Of a DNA stretch of 64,000 nt, positions 17,421 through 25,551 are shown piece after piece (position 1 is the stretch's first letter; every line of letters starts with the position of its first letter). The position numbers were made by a program, and so were the translations under genes. The stretch lies in NCBI RefSeq assembly GCF_000160775.2, contig NZ_CM001024.1:2848172-2912171 (forward strand), given 5' to 3'. The notes under the pieces are model-generated. The model was not told the origin of the DNA and did not search any database. It saw nothing but the letters and a program-made list of their open reading frames with translations. The stretch is from Aeromicrobium marinum DSM 15272. GTDB taxonomy: Bacteria; Actinomycetota; Actinomycetes; Propionibacteriales; Nocardioidaceae.

Positions 17421-18786
17421 GGTCCTCGAGCGGGCCGTCTCGGACCGGGCTCCGCGGGGGCCCTACAAGTCGCGGGCCCAGCGCGGTCGGATCGGTGGGG
17501 TCGTCCACGCCCTGACCCCTGTCCTGGCGACCGGTGCCCTGCTGGCCACGATGCTGCCGTTGGGCACGAGGTCCGTCATCGGGGCGGCGCTCGCACTCGG
17601 TGCCGTGGCCCTGCTGGTCGTGGTGATGCTCGTCGGTCTCGAGCGCGCAGCGGTCCTGCTGTTCCTGATCGGCTTCGCCCTCGCGCCGGCGAGCAGCGTC
17701 GGATTCTCCTCCGGGGCCGAGGTGCTCCCGCTGTCCGACCTGGTGCTGCTGGTGGGCGCCATGCTCCTGGTGCCCGTGCTCATCACCCGGCCCTTCTCGG
17801 CACAGGCGCTGCTCCTGCTCGCGGCCGTCGGGTTCGTGACCATGGCCACCGTGGCGGCGATCATCAGCCCGACCCCTCTGCTCAGCCTGTTCTCGGTCGC
17901 CCGGCTCGTCATCGGCGTGCTCGCGCTGCCGCTGCTGTTCGCCTGGTGGCGTCCCGGTGAGCAGATGGCGGTGTGGCTGGGCCTGGCCTACGTGGCGGGC
18001 GCGAGCGCCAGCGTCCTGGAGGCGGTCACGATCGGTGACTCCATCTACGGCCGCTACGTCGGACTGACCCTGCACCCCAACATCTTCGGCCTCTGCTCGT
18101 TGTTGGCCCTCGCGGTGATCCCGTACCTCCTGCGCCGGGCCTCCCGTCGCTGGCACGGGTGGCTGGTGCTCGCGGCCGCGGTCAACGCCGGCGGGGTGTG
18201 GTTCAGCGGTTCGCGGGCCGCCCTGGTGGTCCTCGCGCTCGCGGTGGTCGTGTACGTGCTGCTGGACCGCTCGGTGCGGACCGCCCTGGTGATCTTCGGT
18301 CTGTCGATCCCGCCGACCTACTTCGTGGGTCGGGCCGTGACCGAGGGCGAGGACGGCAACAACGCCCTCGGCCGGTTGCTCGGCAACAGCTCGGCCACCC
18401 CGTCGGACCTCGACCGGCAGATGCTGCGGGAGGTCGCGGTCAACGACTTCACCTCGAGCCCGATCTTCGGTGTCGGCTTCGGGGACCCGTTGGCGGCCCA
18501 CAACGTCTACCTGCAGATCGCCGCGGCCGGCGGCATCCTCACCGTGACCTTCTTCGTCCTGGTCCTGCTGGCCACTCTCCGGCAGTCGTTCGTCATCGGC
18601 CGCCGGCACCTCCTGCTGGCCATCCCCGCGGTCGCCTACATCACGATCGCGCCGCTCACGTCCCTCATCTGGGAGCGCTACATCTGGGCGGTGCTGGCGC
18701 TGCCGTTCCTGTTGCCGGTGGTGGCCGCCCGGTCCGACCGCGGCGTCCGACGGCCACCCGCGGACGACGCGGCCTCGATGCGATGA
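17407..18786 (+). CDS. O-antigen ligase/Wzy-like polysaccharide polymerase
   Basis: A 459-residue protein with about 11-12 hydrophobic helices and one large periplasmic-type loop at about residues 300-355. GLTLHPNIFGLCSLL and FGVGFGDPLAAHNVYLQIAA match the conserved regions of the Wzy_C/O-antigen ligase family, where the H-N motif lies in the active loop. It should polymerise flipped repeat units under control of the adjacent co-polymerase. The GTG start overlaps the kinase gene by 14 bp and the stop overlaps the dehydratase by 4 bp, so the three are one operon. Confidence 0.85.
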   Translation: MLDAEVLERAVSDRAPRGPYKSRAQRGRIGGVVHALTPVLATGALLATMLPLGTRSVIGAALALGAVALLVVVMLVGLERAAVLLFLIGFALAPASSVGFSSGAEVLPLSDLVLLVGAMLLVPVLITRPFSAQALLLLAAVGFVTMATVAAIISPTPLLSLFSVARLVIGVLALPLLFAWWRPGEQMAVWLGLAYVAGASASVLEAVTIGDSIYGRYVGLTLHPNIFGLCSLLALAVIPYLLRRASRRWHGWLVLAAAVNAGGVWFSGSRAALVVLALAVVVYVLLDRSVRTALVIFGLSIPPTYFVGRAVTEGEDGNNALGRLLGNSSATPSDLDRQMLREVAVNDFTSSPIFGVGFGDPLAAHNVYLQIAAAGGILTVTFFVLVLLATLRQSFVIGRRHLLLAIPAVAYITIAPLTSLIWERYIWAVLALPFLLPVVAARSDRGVRRPPADDAASMR

Positions 18787-19796
18787 CGTCGTCCCCGCCC
18801 ACCGCCCTGATCACCGGAGTCTCCGGCCAGGACGGCATGTACCTCGCCCGGCGGCTGATGGCCGAGGGGTGGCGGGTGGTGGGCACGGTGCGTCCCGGCC
18901 TGTCGTCGATCGCGCGGATGGGGCCGTACCTCACGGGCGTGCAGGTCGTCGACCACGACCTGCTCGACACCACCGGTTTCGGCGACCTGCTGAGCCGCTT
19001 CTCGCCCCGGGCGGTCTACAACCTCGCGGCCTTCAGCGCCGTCGGCGCCAGCTGGTCCGATCCCGAGCTGGTGGCTCGCACCAACCTGGTCGCCGTGGCC
19101 GAGATGCTCGAGACGCTGCTGCGCCACCGCGACAAGAACTCCAGCGACGTGCGGTTCTTCCAGGCCTCCAGCGCGGAGGTCTTCGGGTCACGCGTCCAGG
19201 GGGCGCTCGATGAGGAGACCCCGCACCGTCCCCGCACCCCGTACGCGGTCGCCAAGAGCGCCGCGCACCACCTGGTGATCAGCTACCGCGAGCACCACGA
19301 CCTGTTCGCCTGCAACGGCATCCTGTTCAACCACGAGAGCCCGTTCCGGGGTCACCAGTTCGTCGCCGGGCGCATCGCCCGGGCGGCGGCGACCGCCGCG
19401 TGCGGGGGCCGTGCGCCGGTCGCCCTGGGCGACCTCGACGTCGAGCGCGACTGGGGGGCCGCCGTCGACCACGTCGAGGCGATGCGGCTCAGCCTCGCGC
19501 ACGACCGCCCGGGCGACTACGTCATCGCCACCGGGACGACCCACACCCTGCGCGACATGCTCGACGCCGCCTTCGCGTCGGTCGGCCGGGACGACGCCGA
19601 GGACCACGTCGAGATGATGCCCCACCTGTGGAGCGCGACCCAGGCGGACTCCCTGTGCGGTGATCCCGGCCGGGCGCGCCGGGAGCTCGGCTGGTCGGCC
19701 ACGACCAGCTTCGAGGACCTCATCGCCACCATGGTCGCGGTGGACGTGCGGCGCATCACGACAGGTGTCGCCGAGTCCGAGTCGTACCTGTCCTGA
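18783..19796 (+). CDS. gmd: GDP-mannose 4,6-dehydratase
   Basis: A 337-residue extended SDR that removes water from GDP-D-mannose to give GDP-4-keto-6-deoxy-D-mannose. TGVSGQDGMYLARRLM binds NADP, YNLAAFSAVGASW and LFNHESPFRGHQFVAGRI are family motifs. The catalytic residues Ser130, Glu132 (ASSAEVFG), Tyr154 and Lys158 (TPYAVAK) are all present, unlike in the paralogue at 13154. It is coupled to the polymerase by ATGA overlap. No obvious separate reductase gene (RMD or fucose synthase) lies in the window, so the final sugar is uncertain. Confidence 0.85.
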   Translation: MTSSPPTALITGVSGQDGMYLARRLMAEGWRVVGTVRPGLSSIARMGPYLTGVQVVDHDLLDTTGFGDLLSRFSPRAVYNLAAFSAVGASWSDPELVARTNLVAVAEMLETLLRHRDKNSSDVRFFQASSAEVFGSRVQGALDEETPHRPRTPYAVAKSAAHHLVISYREHHDLFACNGILFNHESPFRGHQFVAGRIARAAATAACGGRAPVALGDLDVERDWGAAVDHVEAMRLSLAHDRPGDYVIATGTTHTLRDMLDAAFASVGRDDAEDHVEMMPHLWSATQADSLCGDPGRARRELGWSATTSFEDLIATMVAVDVRRITTGVAESESYLS

Positions 19797-19855
19797 TCGG
19801 CGCGCGGGCTGTCGTACGATGGCACCGCTTCTCGCCCCCGTAGGAAGGCCCTTCC

Positions 19856-20671
19856 ATGGCCCGCAGCTTGACCTTCGCCCTCCGTCGGGTCCGCCAGACC
19901 GTCGGCGGCTTCGACAACGGCCCCCGCCTGCTGGTCGACATGGCCCGCCAGGCGGTCACCGGCAAGCCCGAGGAGATCACCTTCCGCACCCGCGACGGTG
20001 CCGTCGCCACCATCCCCAACCGCCCCGGCGCGCGGGTGCCGGTGTACGAGATCTTCGTCGAGGACGAGTACCGGCTCGACTGGTTCACCGCCGACCTCGG
20101 CCCCGAGCCGGTCGCGCTCGACATCGGCGCCCACATCGGCTGCTTCTCCGTCGCCTTCGCCCGCCGCCACCCCGGGGCGCGGGTCGACGCCTACGAGGCC
20201 TCGCCGTCGACGGCGGCCTACCTGCAGCGCAACATCGCCGACAACCACCTGGGTGACCGCGTCCACGGCAACAACCTCGCCGTGCAGGCGGTCGCCGGCC
20301 ACCTGGAGCTCGCCGACAACGGCGCCGCCAGCGGCCACAACGGCGTGCTGCACCTGGACACCGAGACCCGCCGGGTCACCGTGCCGAGCGTCGCGATGGC
20401 CGACGTGCTGCAGGTCAGCGGCCGGTCGGCCGACCTCGTGAAGATGGACACCGAGGGCGGCGAGTACGACATGGTGCTGGGCTCGCAGCCGGGCGACTGG
20501 GCCGGTGTCCGGCGCGTCGTGATGGAGTACCACAACCTGCCCGGACACTCCTGGGAGGAGCTCGAGACCTTCTTCGACTCCGCAGGTCTGTCCCTCGTGC
20601 ACCGTCAGAAGTTCGGCACCGGGCTGGGCATGGCGTGGCTCTCGCGCGACCCGCTGGCGCCCCCGGCCTGA
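19856..20671 (+). CDS. FkbM-family methyltransferase (third, divergent copy)
   Basis: A 271-residue protein. VALDIGAHIGCFSVAFARRHPG is SAM motif I and LVKMDTEGGEYDMVLG the FkbM signature, which differs from the IDTQGFE form of the two other copies, so it is not a recent duplicate. An RBS (AGGAAGG) precedes the ATG, and TACGAT at 19814-19819 may be a -10 box giving a short leader. It is 9 bp upstream of the GT61 gene. The likely role is O-methylation of a polysaccharide sugar. Confidence 0.85.
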   Translation: MARSLTFALRRVRQTVGGFDNGPRLLVDMARQAVTGKPEEITFRTRDGAVATIPNRPGARVPVYEIFVEDEYRLDWFTADLGPEPVALDIGAHIGCFSVAFARRHPGARVDAYEASPSTAAYLQRNIADNHLGDRVHGNNLAVQAVAGHLELADNGAASGHNGVLHLDTETRRVTVPSVAMADVLQVSGRSADLVKMDTEGGEYDMVLGSQPGDWAGVRRVVMEYHNLPGHSWEELETFFDSAGLSLVHRQKFGTGLGMAWLSRDPLAPPA

Positions 20672-20680
20672 CCGCACCCG

Positions 20681-21892
20681 ATGACGCGACTCCCCGCCCG
20701 CCTGCAGCCGCTGTGGCCGCTGGTCAAGCGGCTGCACCGCCTGGCCTCCTGGTGGTCCGGTCTGGTCGGCCGGCACACCCGCTGGCTGCAGGGTGACCGT
20801 GCCCTGCCGGCCCGGGGGACGGTGTCGATGGACCAGACCCGGGCGCTGGAACCCGAGCACGTCACGATCCACCGGGTCGGCGACGGCGAGGCGATCCGGC
20901 ACCCCGACGCGGTGGGCGAGCCGCCGGCCCACTGGGTCTTCCGCCGCCGTGCCGTCCACGACGTGCCGCCGCTGGCGTCGTTGGAGATCGCCGGCGGGAC
21001 GGTCGTGGGCGACTACGGCGCCAACCTGACGCCCGGCGGCACCCTGGACTACGAGACCAGCGAGTACTTCGGCATCCGCGGCTGGCGTGAGCACCCGTTG
21101 TTCCTGCGACGCCGGCTGCCGGAGGTCGAGCACGTGGAGGGCACGGTCGTGTCGCTGGCGACCCGCGGGGGCAGCAGCAACTACTACCACTTCCTCACCG
21201 ACGTGCTGCCACGCTTCGGGGTGTTCGAGGCCACCATGCCCGGGCGCACGGTCGACGCACTGTACGTGCCCGCCACCGCCGCCTACCAGCGCACGTTGCT
21301 GGACCTGGCCGGGCTGGGGGACCATCAGGTCATCGCCACCGGCAAGCACCGGGCGGTGCGCGCCGACCACCTGGTCGTGCCGTGCCTCACCAACCCGTCG
21401 GAGGTCGCTCCGCGCTGGACGGTGGACTGGCTGCGGTCACGGTTGACCCCCACGCGCGACGACGCCCCCCGCACCCGGCTGTACGTCACCCGCGGTCAGG
21501 TGCCGAACACCCGACGGCTGGAGCACGAGGACGAGATCGTGGCCGGGCTGGCCGAGCGGGGTTTCGTCACGGTGGAGCCGGGCGGTCTGACGCCGCAGGA
21601 GCAGATCGACACGTTCTCCGCGGCCGAGGTCGTGGTGGCTCCCCACGGTGCGGCCCTCACGAACCTGCTGTTCGTGCAGCCCGGCACCCGCGTGCTGGAG
21701 ATGTTCGCCGCGGACTACGTGAACGCCTGCTACTGGTCGATCTGCCAGGCGATCCCGGGCGTGGAGTACCGCTACCTCGTGGCCGAGGGCGCGGAGCGGC
21801 ACGGCCCCGGTGACCCGATGAACAAGATCCAGGCCGACATCGACATCCCCCCGGCCACGGTGCTGCGGGCGGTCGACGACCTGCTCACCTGA
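20681..21892 (+). CDS. glycosyltransferase family 61 (DUF563)
   Basis: A 403-residue protein. The N terminus is basic and Trp-rich. The GT61 core runs from about residue 160 with GGSSNYYHFLTDVLPRFGVFE, then TRLYVTRGQVPNTRRLEHEDE, and closes with EVVVAPHGAALTNLLFVQPG, the conserved PHGAxLTNLLF motif of the family. Bacterial GT61 proteins are found in capsule and exopolysaccharide loci. It may add a pentose or hexose branch. It sits directly after the third FkbM gene and converges on the methyltransferase at 21885 with an 8-bp overlap. Confidence 0.85.
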   Translation: MTRLPARLQPLWPLVKRLHRLASWWSGLVGRHTRWLQGDRALPARGTVSMDQTRALEPEHVTIHRVGDGEAIRHPDAVGEPPAHWVFRRRAVHDVPPLASLEIAGGTVVGDYGANLTPGGTLDYETSEYFGIRGWREHPLFLRRRLPEVEHVEGTVVSLATRGGSSNYYHFLTDVLPRFGVFEATMPGRTVDALYVPATAAYQRTLLDLAGLGDHQVIATGKHRAVRADHLVVPCLTNPSEVAPRWTVDWLRSRLTPTRDDAPRTRLYVTRGQVPNTRRLEHEDEIVAGLAERGFVTVEPGGLTPQEQIDTFSAAEVVVAPHGAALTNLLFVQPGTRVLEMFAADYVNACYWSICQAIPGVEYRYLVAEGAERHGPGDPMNKIQADIDIPPATVLRAVDDLLT

Positions 21893-22562
21893 AGTCGAGC
21901 AGGAGGGTGTCCGGCGGCGGTGCGTCGGGCGTCATGGAGGACTTGTCCACCCGGGCGCGGAGTCCGTGCGTGCGGTGGCGCAGCCGCAGGAACCCGGTGC
22001 CGGACGCGTTGGCGTCGAACAGCTCCCGCACCCGGGCCAGCGTGGCGTCGTCGACCCCGGGCCGGGTCGCCCGCACGAACTGCAGCAGACCCGCCAGGTC
22101 GAGCTGCTCCCACGCGGCGAACTCCTCGCTCTCGGCCTCGTGGAACAACCCGGAGGCGCCGAAGGTGTCGACGCCGGTCACACGGGGGGACGCCTCGCCG
22201 ACGATCCCGCGCAGCTTGCGCACCCACGGGACGGACTCGTCGTGCGTGCGGTCGAGGGTCGAGACCAGCCCGTCGGGTCGCAGCACGCGCGCGTACTCGG
22301 CCAGGGCGGTGGGCGCCTCGCGCAGGTCCGGCACGAGCACCACGTCGAACGAGTCGGCGACGAACGGCAGGCGCTCACCGGCCGTGCGGACGTACTGGAC
22401 CTGGGGGTGGCGGGCCACCGTGACGTCGTCCCCGGCCACGACCACCTCGTGGCCCTGGGCGCTCAGCCGGTAGGCGAGAGCTCCGTCCCCGAGGTGCAGC
22501 ACGCAGGCCAGGCGCTCGCCGACGAGCCACTTGGCGATGCGGTCGGCGGGGTCGTCGTTCAC
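21885..22562 (-). CDS. class I SAM-dependent methyltransferase
   Basis: A 225-residue methyltransferase-fold protein. LACVLHLGDGALAYRLSAQG is a modified SAM motif I, FDVVLVPDLREAPTALAEY and RVLRPDGLVSTLDRTHDESV follow as in Methyltransf_11. It starts at GTG 22562 with TAGCCT 7 nt upstream (leaderless). The longer upstream frame is Gly/Arg-rich shadow sequence. It is divergent from the Fic-like gene. In mycobacteria and relatives, methyltransferases of this kind flank the same conserved block, so it may belong to the core rather than to the polysaccharide locus. Confidence 0.65.
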   Translation of the reverse strand: MNDDPADRIAKWLVGERLACVLHLGDGALAYRLSAQGHEVVVAGDDVTVARHPQVQYVRTAGERLPFVADSFDVVLVPDLREAPTALAEYARVLRPDGLVSTLDRTHDESVPWVRKLRGIVGEASPRVTGVDTFGASGLFHEAESEEFAAWEQLDLAGLLQFVRATRPGVDDATLARVRELFDANASGTGFLRLRHRTHGLRARVDKSSMTPDAPPPDTLLLDFR

Positions 22563-22569
22563 GCTTCGA

Positions 22570-22605
22570 AGGCTACCCGCCGCTCGCTGGGACGGTCGGT
22601 ACGCT
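22570..22605. promoter_or_regulatory. divergent leaderless promoters (methyltransferase / Fic-like gene)
   Basis: TAGCCT (22575-22570, minus strand) lies 7 nt before the GTG at 22562, and TACGCT (22600-22605, plus strand) lies 6 nt before the GTG at 22612. The 49-bp gap therefore holds two back-to-back -10 boxes and must share or overlap its -35 regions. Confidence 0.5.
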
Positions 22606-22611
22606 TCGGGC

Positions 22612-23364
22612 GTGTCAGCACCACGACCCCCGGGCCCCGGCCGCCCCCTGCCGCCGGACCCGTTCATCTCGGCCGCCTCGCTCGAGGGCATCCCGTCGAC
22701 CTATGCCGCCGCGCGCGACGGCATCGACTCCCTGCTGCGCGATCGGGGGCTGCGGCGGTCCACCCCCGACGACACGTCGCGCTCGCTGCTGCAGGGTGCC
22801 GCAGCCACGGCGCGGCTCGAGGGCAGCATCGTCGACCCGGACGACCTCGCGGCGGGGGAGGGCGACGCGACCGCCCGGGCGGCCCTGCGCCTGTCGTCGC
22901 AGCTGCTCGGTCTGCTGTCCACCTGGAACCGGTCCCCGGTGCAGGCGTTGGCGCGGATGCACGCGCTCGCCGCGGCCGGTTCGGTGCCCGATGCCGAGCT
23001 CGGCCGGCCCGTCGACCCCACCGGCGTCGGGCGGCTGACGTCGCTCGCGGAGATGCTCGGCCGACCGACGCAGGCCCCCGGACTGGTCGTGGCGGCCCTC
23101 GTGCACGCCGAGATCGTGGCGGCCGGGGCCTTCGCCAGCCACAACGGTGTGGTCGGCCGTGCCGCCGAACGCCTCCTGCTGGTCGCCAAGGGGGTGGACC
23201 CGGCGTCGGTCACCGTGCCGGAGGCCGGTCACGCGGCCGAGCCGGCCGGGTACCGCTCGGCCCTCGCCGCGTACGCGGGCGGGGAGCCGGCGGGCGTGCA
23301 CCAGTGGCTGATGTACGCGTCGACCGCCTTCACCCGCGGTGCGGAGGCGTCCCCGCTGGCCTAG
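22612..23364 (+). CDS. degenerate Fic-domain protein (conserved actinobacterial, Rv3662c-like)
   Basis: A 250-residue mostly helical protein. Residues 172-183 (GAFASHNGVVGR) align with the Fic core HPFxDGNGRxGR, but the catalytic His is Gly172, the Asp is Ser176 and the phosphate-binding Arg is Val180. The N-terminal helix has TARLEG (66-71), matching the class II Fic inhibitory motif [ST]xxxE[GN]. AMP transfer is therefore unlikely, and a binding or regulatory role is inferred. TACGCT lies 6 nt before GTG 22612. Position beside the HAD and Ssd genes matches Rv3662c-Rv3661-Rv3660c of Mycobacterium. Confidence 0.65.
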   Translation: MSAPRPPGPGRPLPPDPFISAASLEGIPSTYAAARDGIDSLLRDRGLRRSTPDDTSRSLLQGAAATARLEGSIVDPDDLAAGEGDATARAALRLSSQLLGLLSTWNRSPVQALARMHALAAAGSVPDAELGRPVDPTGVGRLTSLAEMLGRPTQAPGLVVAALVHAEIVAAGAFASHNGVVGRAAERLLLVAKGVDPASVTVPEAGHAAEPAGYRSALAAYAGGEPAGVHQWLMYASTAFTRGAEASPLA

Positions 23365-23384
23365 CGGCGCTGCGGCAGAAAAGG

Positions 23385-23414
23385 GGCGGCGCCGACCGTG
23401 TGGTCGACGCCGCC
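23385..23414 (+). terminator. strong hairpin after the Fic-like gene
   Basis: Arms 23385-23397 and 23402-23414 (GGCGGCGCCGACC / GGTCGACGCCGCC) pair over 13 positions with one C-A mismatch around a GTGT loop, 20 bp after the stop codon. There is no U-tract, as is common for actinobacterial terminators. It also lies downstream of the convergent HAD gene. Confidence 0.6.
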
Positions 23415-23584
23415 GGGGTCCAGCTCACCTGGCTACCAGGCGTGCACTTCGTCATGGTCGTCCCGGTTCGTGATCCGGCGAGGGATCGGTGAATCCGGGA
23501 GCGACTGCCCTGTAGGACGGGTGGTCGCCGCGTGGGTACCTGGGTGCTGGGCCGTCTGTGGTGTTGTTCCTCCACCATGCCTCA

Positions 23585-23600
23585 TGTGACCCGGATCACA
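23585..23600. promoter_or_regulatory. CRP/GlxR-type palindrome
   Basis: TGTGACCCGGATCACA is a perfect TGTGA-N6-TCACA site, the consensus of CRP-family regulators of actinobacteria (GlxR, mycobacterial Crp). It lies between the 3' ends of two convergent genes, 8 bp past the HAD stop codon, so no neighbouring promoter is evident. Confidence 0.6.
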
Positions 23601-23607
23601 CAACCCT

Positions 23608-24408
23608 TCAGGTGCTGCGGATCCGGATCCGGCGGCGCAGCACGACCGAGGCCGCGACGCCGCCGAGTGCCCCGGCGACCACCGCCACCGCGGCCGCCCT
23701 GCCCACCCGGCCGTCGAGCGGCAGCCGTGGCCTCAGGGCGACCGGCCGGGCGAAGGTGAGCACCGGCCAGCCGTGCTCGGCGGCCATCCTGCGCAGGGCC
23801 TTGTCGGGATTGACCGCGAAGGGATGACCGACGGCCGCGAGCATCGGGGCGTCGGTCTCGGAGTCGGAGTAGGCGTACGACGCGGCCAGGTCGTACCCGC
23901 GCCGCTGGGCCAGCTCGGTGATGGCGGTGGCCTTGTGCGGCCCGTAGGCGTAGAACTCGATCGCCCCCGTGTAGCGACCGTCGGCCACCTCGAGGGTCGT
24001 GGCGATGACGTGGTCGGCGCCGAGCATCGCGCCGATCGGCTCGACCACCTCGATGCCGGACGCCGAGACGATCACGACGTCACGACCCGCCGCCTGGTGC
24101 GCCGCGATCAACGCGACCGCCTCGTCGTAGACCAGCGGGTCGATGATCGAGTGCAGTGTCTCGGCGACCGCCTGGCGGACCACGGTGACGTCCCACCCCG
24201 AGACCATCTCGGTGAGGTACGCGCGCATCTTCTCCAGCTGGTCGTGGTCGGCGCCGCTGATCGCGAAGACGAACTGCGCGTAGGCGCTGCGCAGGACCGC
24301 CCGGCGGCTGAGCAGACCGCCGTCGTAGAAGGGGCGGCTGAACGCCAGGGTGCTCGACTTGGCGATGATGGTCTTGTCGAGGTCGAAGAACGCGGCCGCG
24401 CGGCTCAT
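23608..24408 (-). CDS. HAD-superfamily hydrolase, SerB/HAD-IB type, membrane-anchored
   Basis: A 266-residue HAD-IB phosphatase. FFDLDKTII is motif I with nucleophile Asp and acid/base Asp, VIVSASG is motif II, and YSDSETDAPML is motif III/IV with the metal-binding Asp pair. RAAAVAVVAGALGGVAASVVL near the C terminus is a likely membrane anchor. Rv3661 of M. tuberculosis is the syntenic homologue. TATGCT lies 6 nt before the ATG (leaderless). The substrate may be a phospholipid or phosphorylated metabolite; this is not established by the sequence. Confidence 0.85.
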   Translation of the reverse strand: MSRAAAFFDLDKTIIAKSSTLAFSRPFYDGGLLSRRAVLRSAYAQFVFAISGADHDQLEKMRAYLTEMVSGWDVTVVRQAVAETLHSIIDPLVYDEAVALIAAHQAAGRDVVIVSASGIEVVEPIGAMLGADHVIATTLEVADGRYTGAIEFYAYGPHKATAITELAQRRGYDLAASYAYSDSETDAPMLAAVGHPFAVNPDKALRRMAAEHGWPVLTFARPVALRPRLPLDGRVGRAAAVAVVAGALGGVAASVVLRRRIRIRST

Positions 24409-24516
24409 CGCCCCAGCATAGGTGTGACCGTCCACAGCCCGGCGACCACGAGCGCGTCGTCCACAGACGATCACCGCCTGCTGCCCTGCCTGACCTCCCG
24501 GCGGCACGCTGGCGCC

Positions 24517-25551
24517 ATGTCGACCTCCCCGCTCGTCGTGACCCGTGACCCCGACGTGCTGGAGCGCGCCACGCGGTGGTGCGCCGCCGTGGGCGCCTCG
24601 CCGGAGGTGGCCACGGACGTCCCCGGCTGCCGGCGGGGTTGGCGGGAGGCCCCGGTGGTGCTCGTCGGTGCCGACCTCGCCGACGACCTCGCCGCGGCCG
24701 GACTCGTCCGGCGGGACCGCGTCTACCTGGTCGCGGCCGGCGACGATCCGGCCGTCTGGCGCGCCGCGGTGCACCTCGGAGCCGCCGCCGTGCTCGAGCC
24801 CACGTCCGAGCAGGACGCCGTCGACGTCCTCGGTGGTGCGGTCGACGGTCGCGGGGAGGCCTGCCTCGTGGCCGTCGTCGGCGCCTGCGGAGGGGTCGGG
24901 GCCTCGACGTTCGCCGCCGGGTTGGCCGTCCGCGGGACCCGCCGGGGTCTGAGGTCCCTGCTGGTCGACGCCGACCCCTGCGCCGGTGGCATCGACCTGC
25001 TGATGGGCGCCGAGCACGTCGACGGGGTCCGGTGGTCCGACCTGGGGCACACCGCCGGTCGGGTCTCCGCCGAGGCACTGGCCGAGGTGGTGCCGACCCA
25101 TCGCGGCGTCGGACTCGTGACCTGGGCCCGCGAGGCGTCGATCGGCGACGTGCGGCCGGGTCCGGTGCTCGACGCCGCGGCACGGGGGTTCGACCTCGTG
25201 GTCGCGGACGTGCCCCGCGACCCCGGCCGGCTCGGCACCGACGTGCTCGCGCGCGCGGTCCTCACGGTGCTGGTCGTGACCGACGACGTCCGGGGACTCG
25301 CAGCGGCCGAGCGGACGATGAGCCACCTGGCGGCTCTGACCACCTCCGTGGTCGGGGTGCTCCGTCCACGGGCGGGAGGGGTCGGGCGGTCCGAGACCGC
25401 CCGCGTCCTGGGCCTGCCGGTCCCGGTGCGGGTGCGTCACGACCGACGCCTGCGGACGGCCGTCGACCGCGGGCTCGGGCCCCACCGGTCGCGTCCTCTC
25501 GGCCGCGCCGCCGATCCGGTGCTGGACCTCCTCGGGCTGGACCGGCCGTGA
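24517..25551 (+). CDS. Ssd/CpaE-like MinD-family ATPase of the Tad locus
   Basis: A 344-residue protein. An N-terminal receiver-like domain (about 1-110) precedes a MinD/ParA-type domain. The deviant Walker A reads GACGGVGAST (residues 122-131), with both lysines of KGGxGK[ST] replaced. LLVDADPCAGGIDLLMG and LVVADVPRD are the A' and B motifs. It corresponds to Rv3660c (Ssd, septum-site-determining protein) and to CpaE/TadZ, which position Tad pili. The 108-bp gap to the divergent HAD gene carries their promoters. It overlaps tadA by 4 bp (GTGA). Confidence 0.85.
   Translation: MSTSPLVVTRDPDVLERATRWCAAVGASPEVATDVPGCRRGWREAPVVLVGADLADDLAAAGLVRRDRVYLVAAGDDPAVWRAAVHLGAAAVLEPTSEQDAVDVLGGAVDGRGEACLVAVVGACGGVGASTFAAGLAVRGTRRGLRSLLVDADPCAGGIDLLMGAEHVDGVRWSDLGHTAGRVSAEALAEVVPTHRGVGLVTWAREASIGDVRPGPVLDAAARGFDLVVADVPRDPGRLGTDVLARAVLTVLVVTDDVRGLAAAERTMSHLAALTTSVVGVLRPRAGGVGRSETARVLGLPVPVRVRHDRRLRTAVDRGLGPHRSRPLGRAADPVLDLLGLDRP

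Noticed and set aside
23398..23589. Small ORF in the gap between the Fic-like and HAD genes
   Set aside because: It starts inside the hairpin, has no RBS and no recognisable sequence; a mirrored minus-strand ORF is equally unconvincing.
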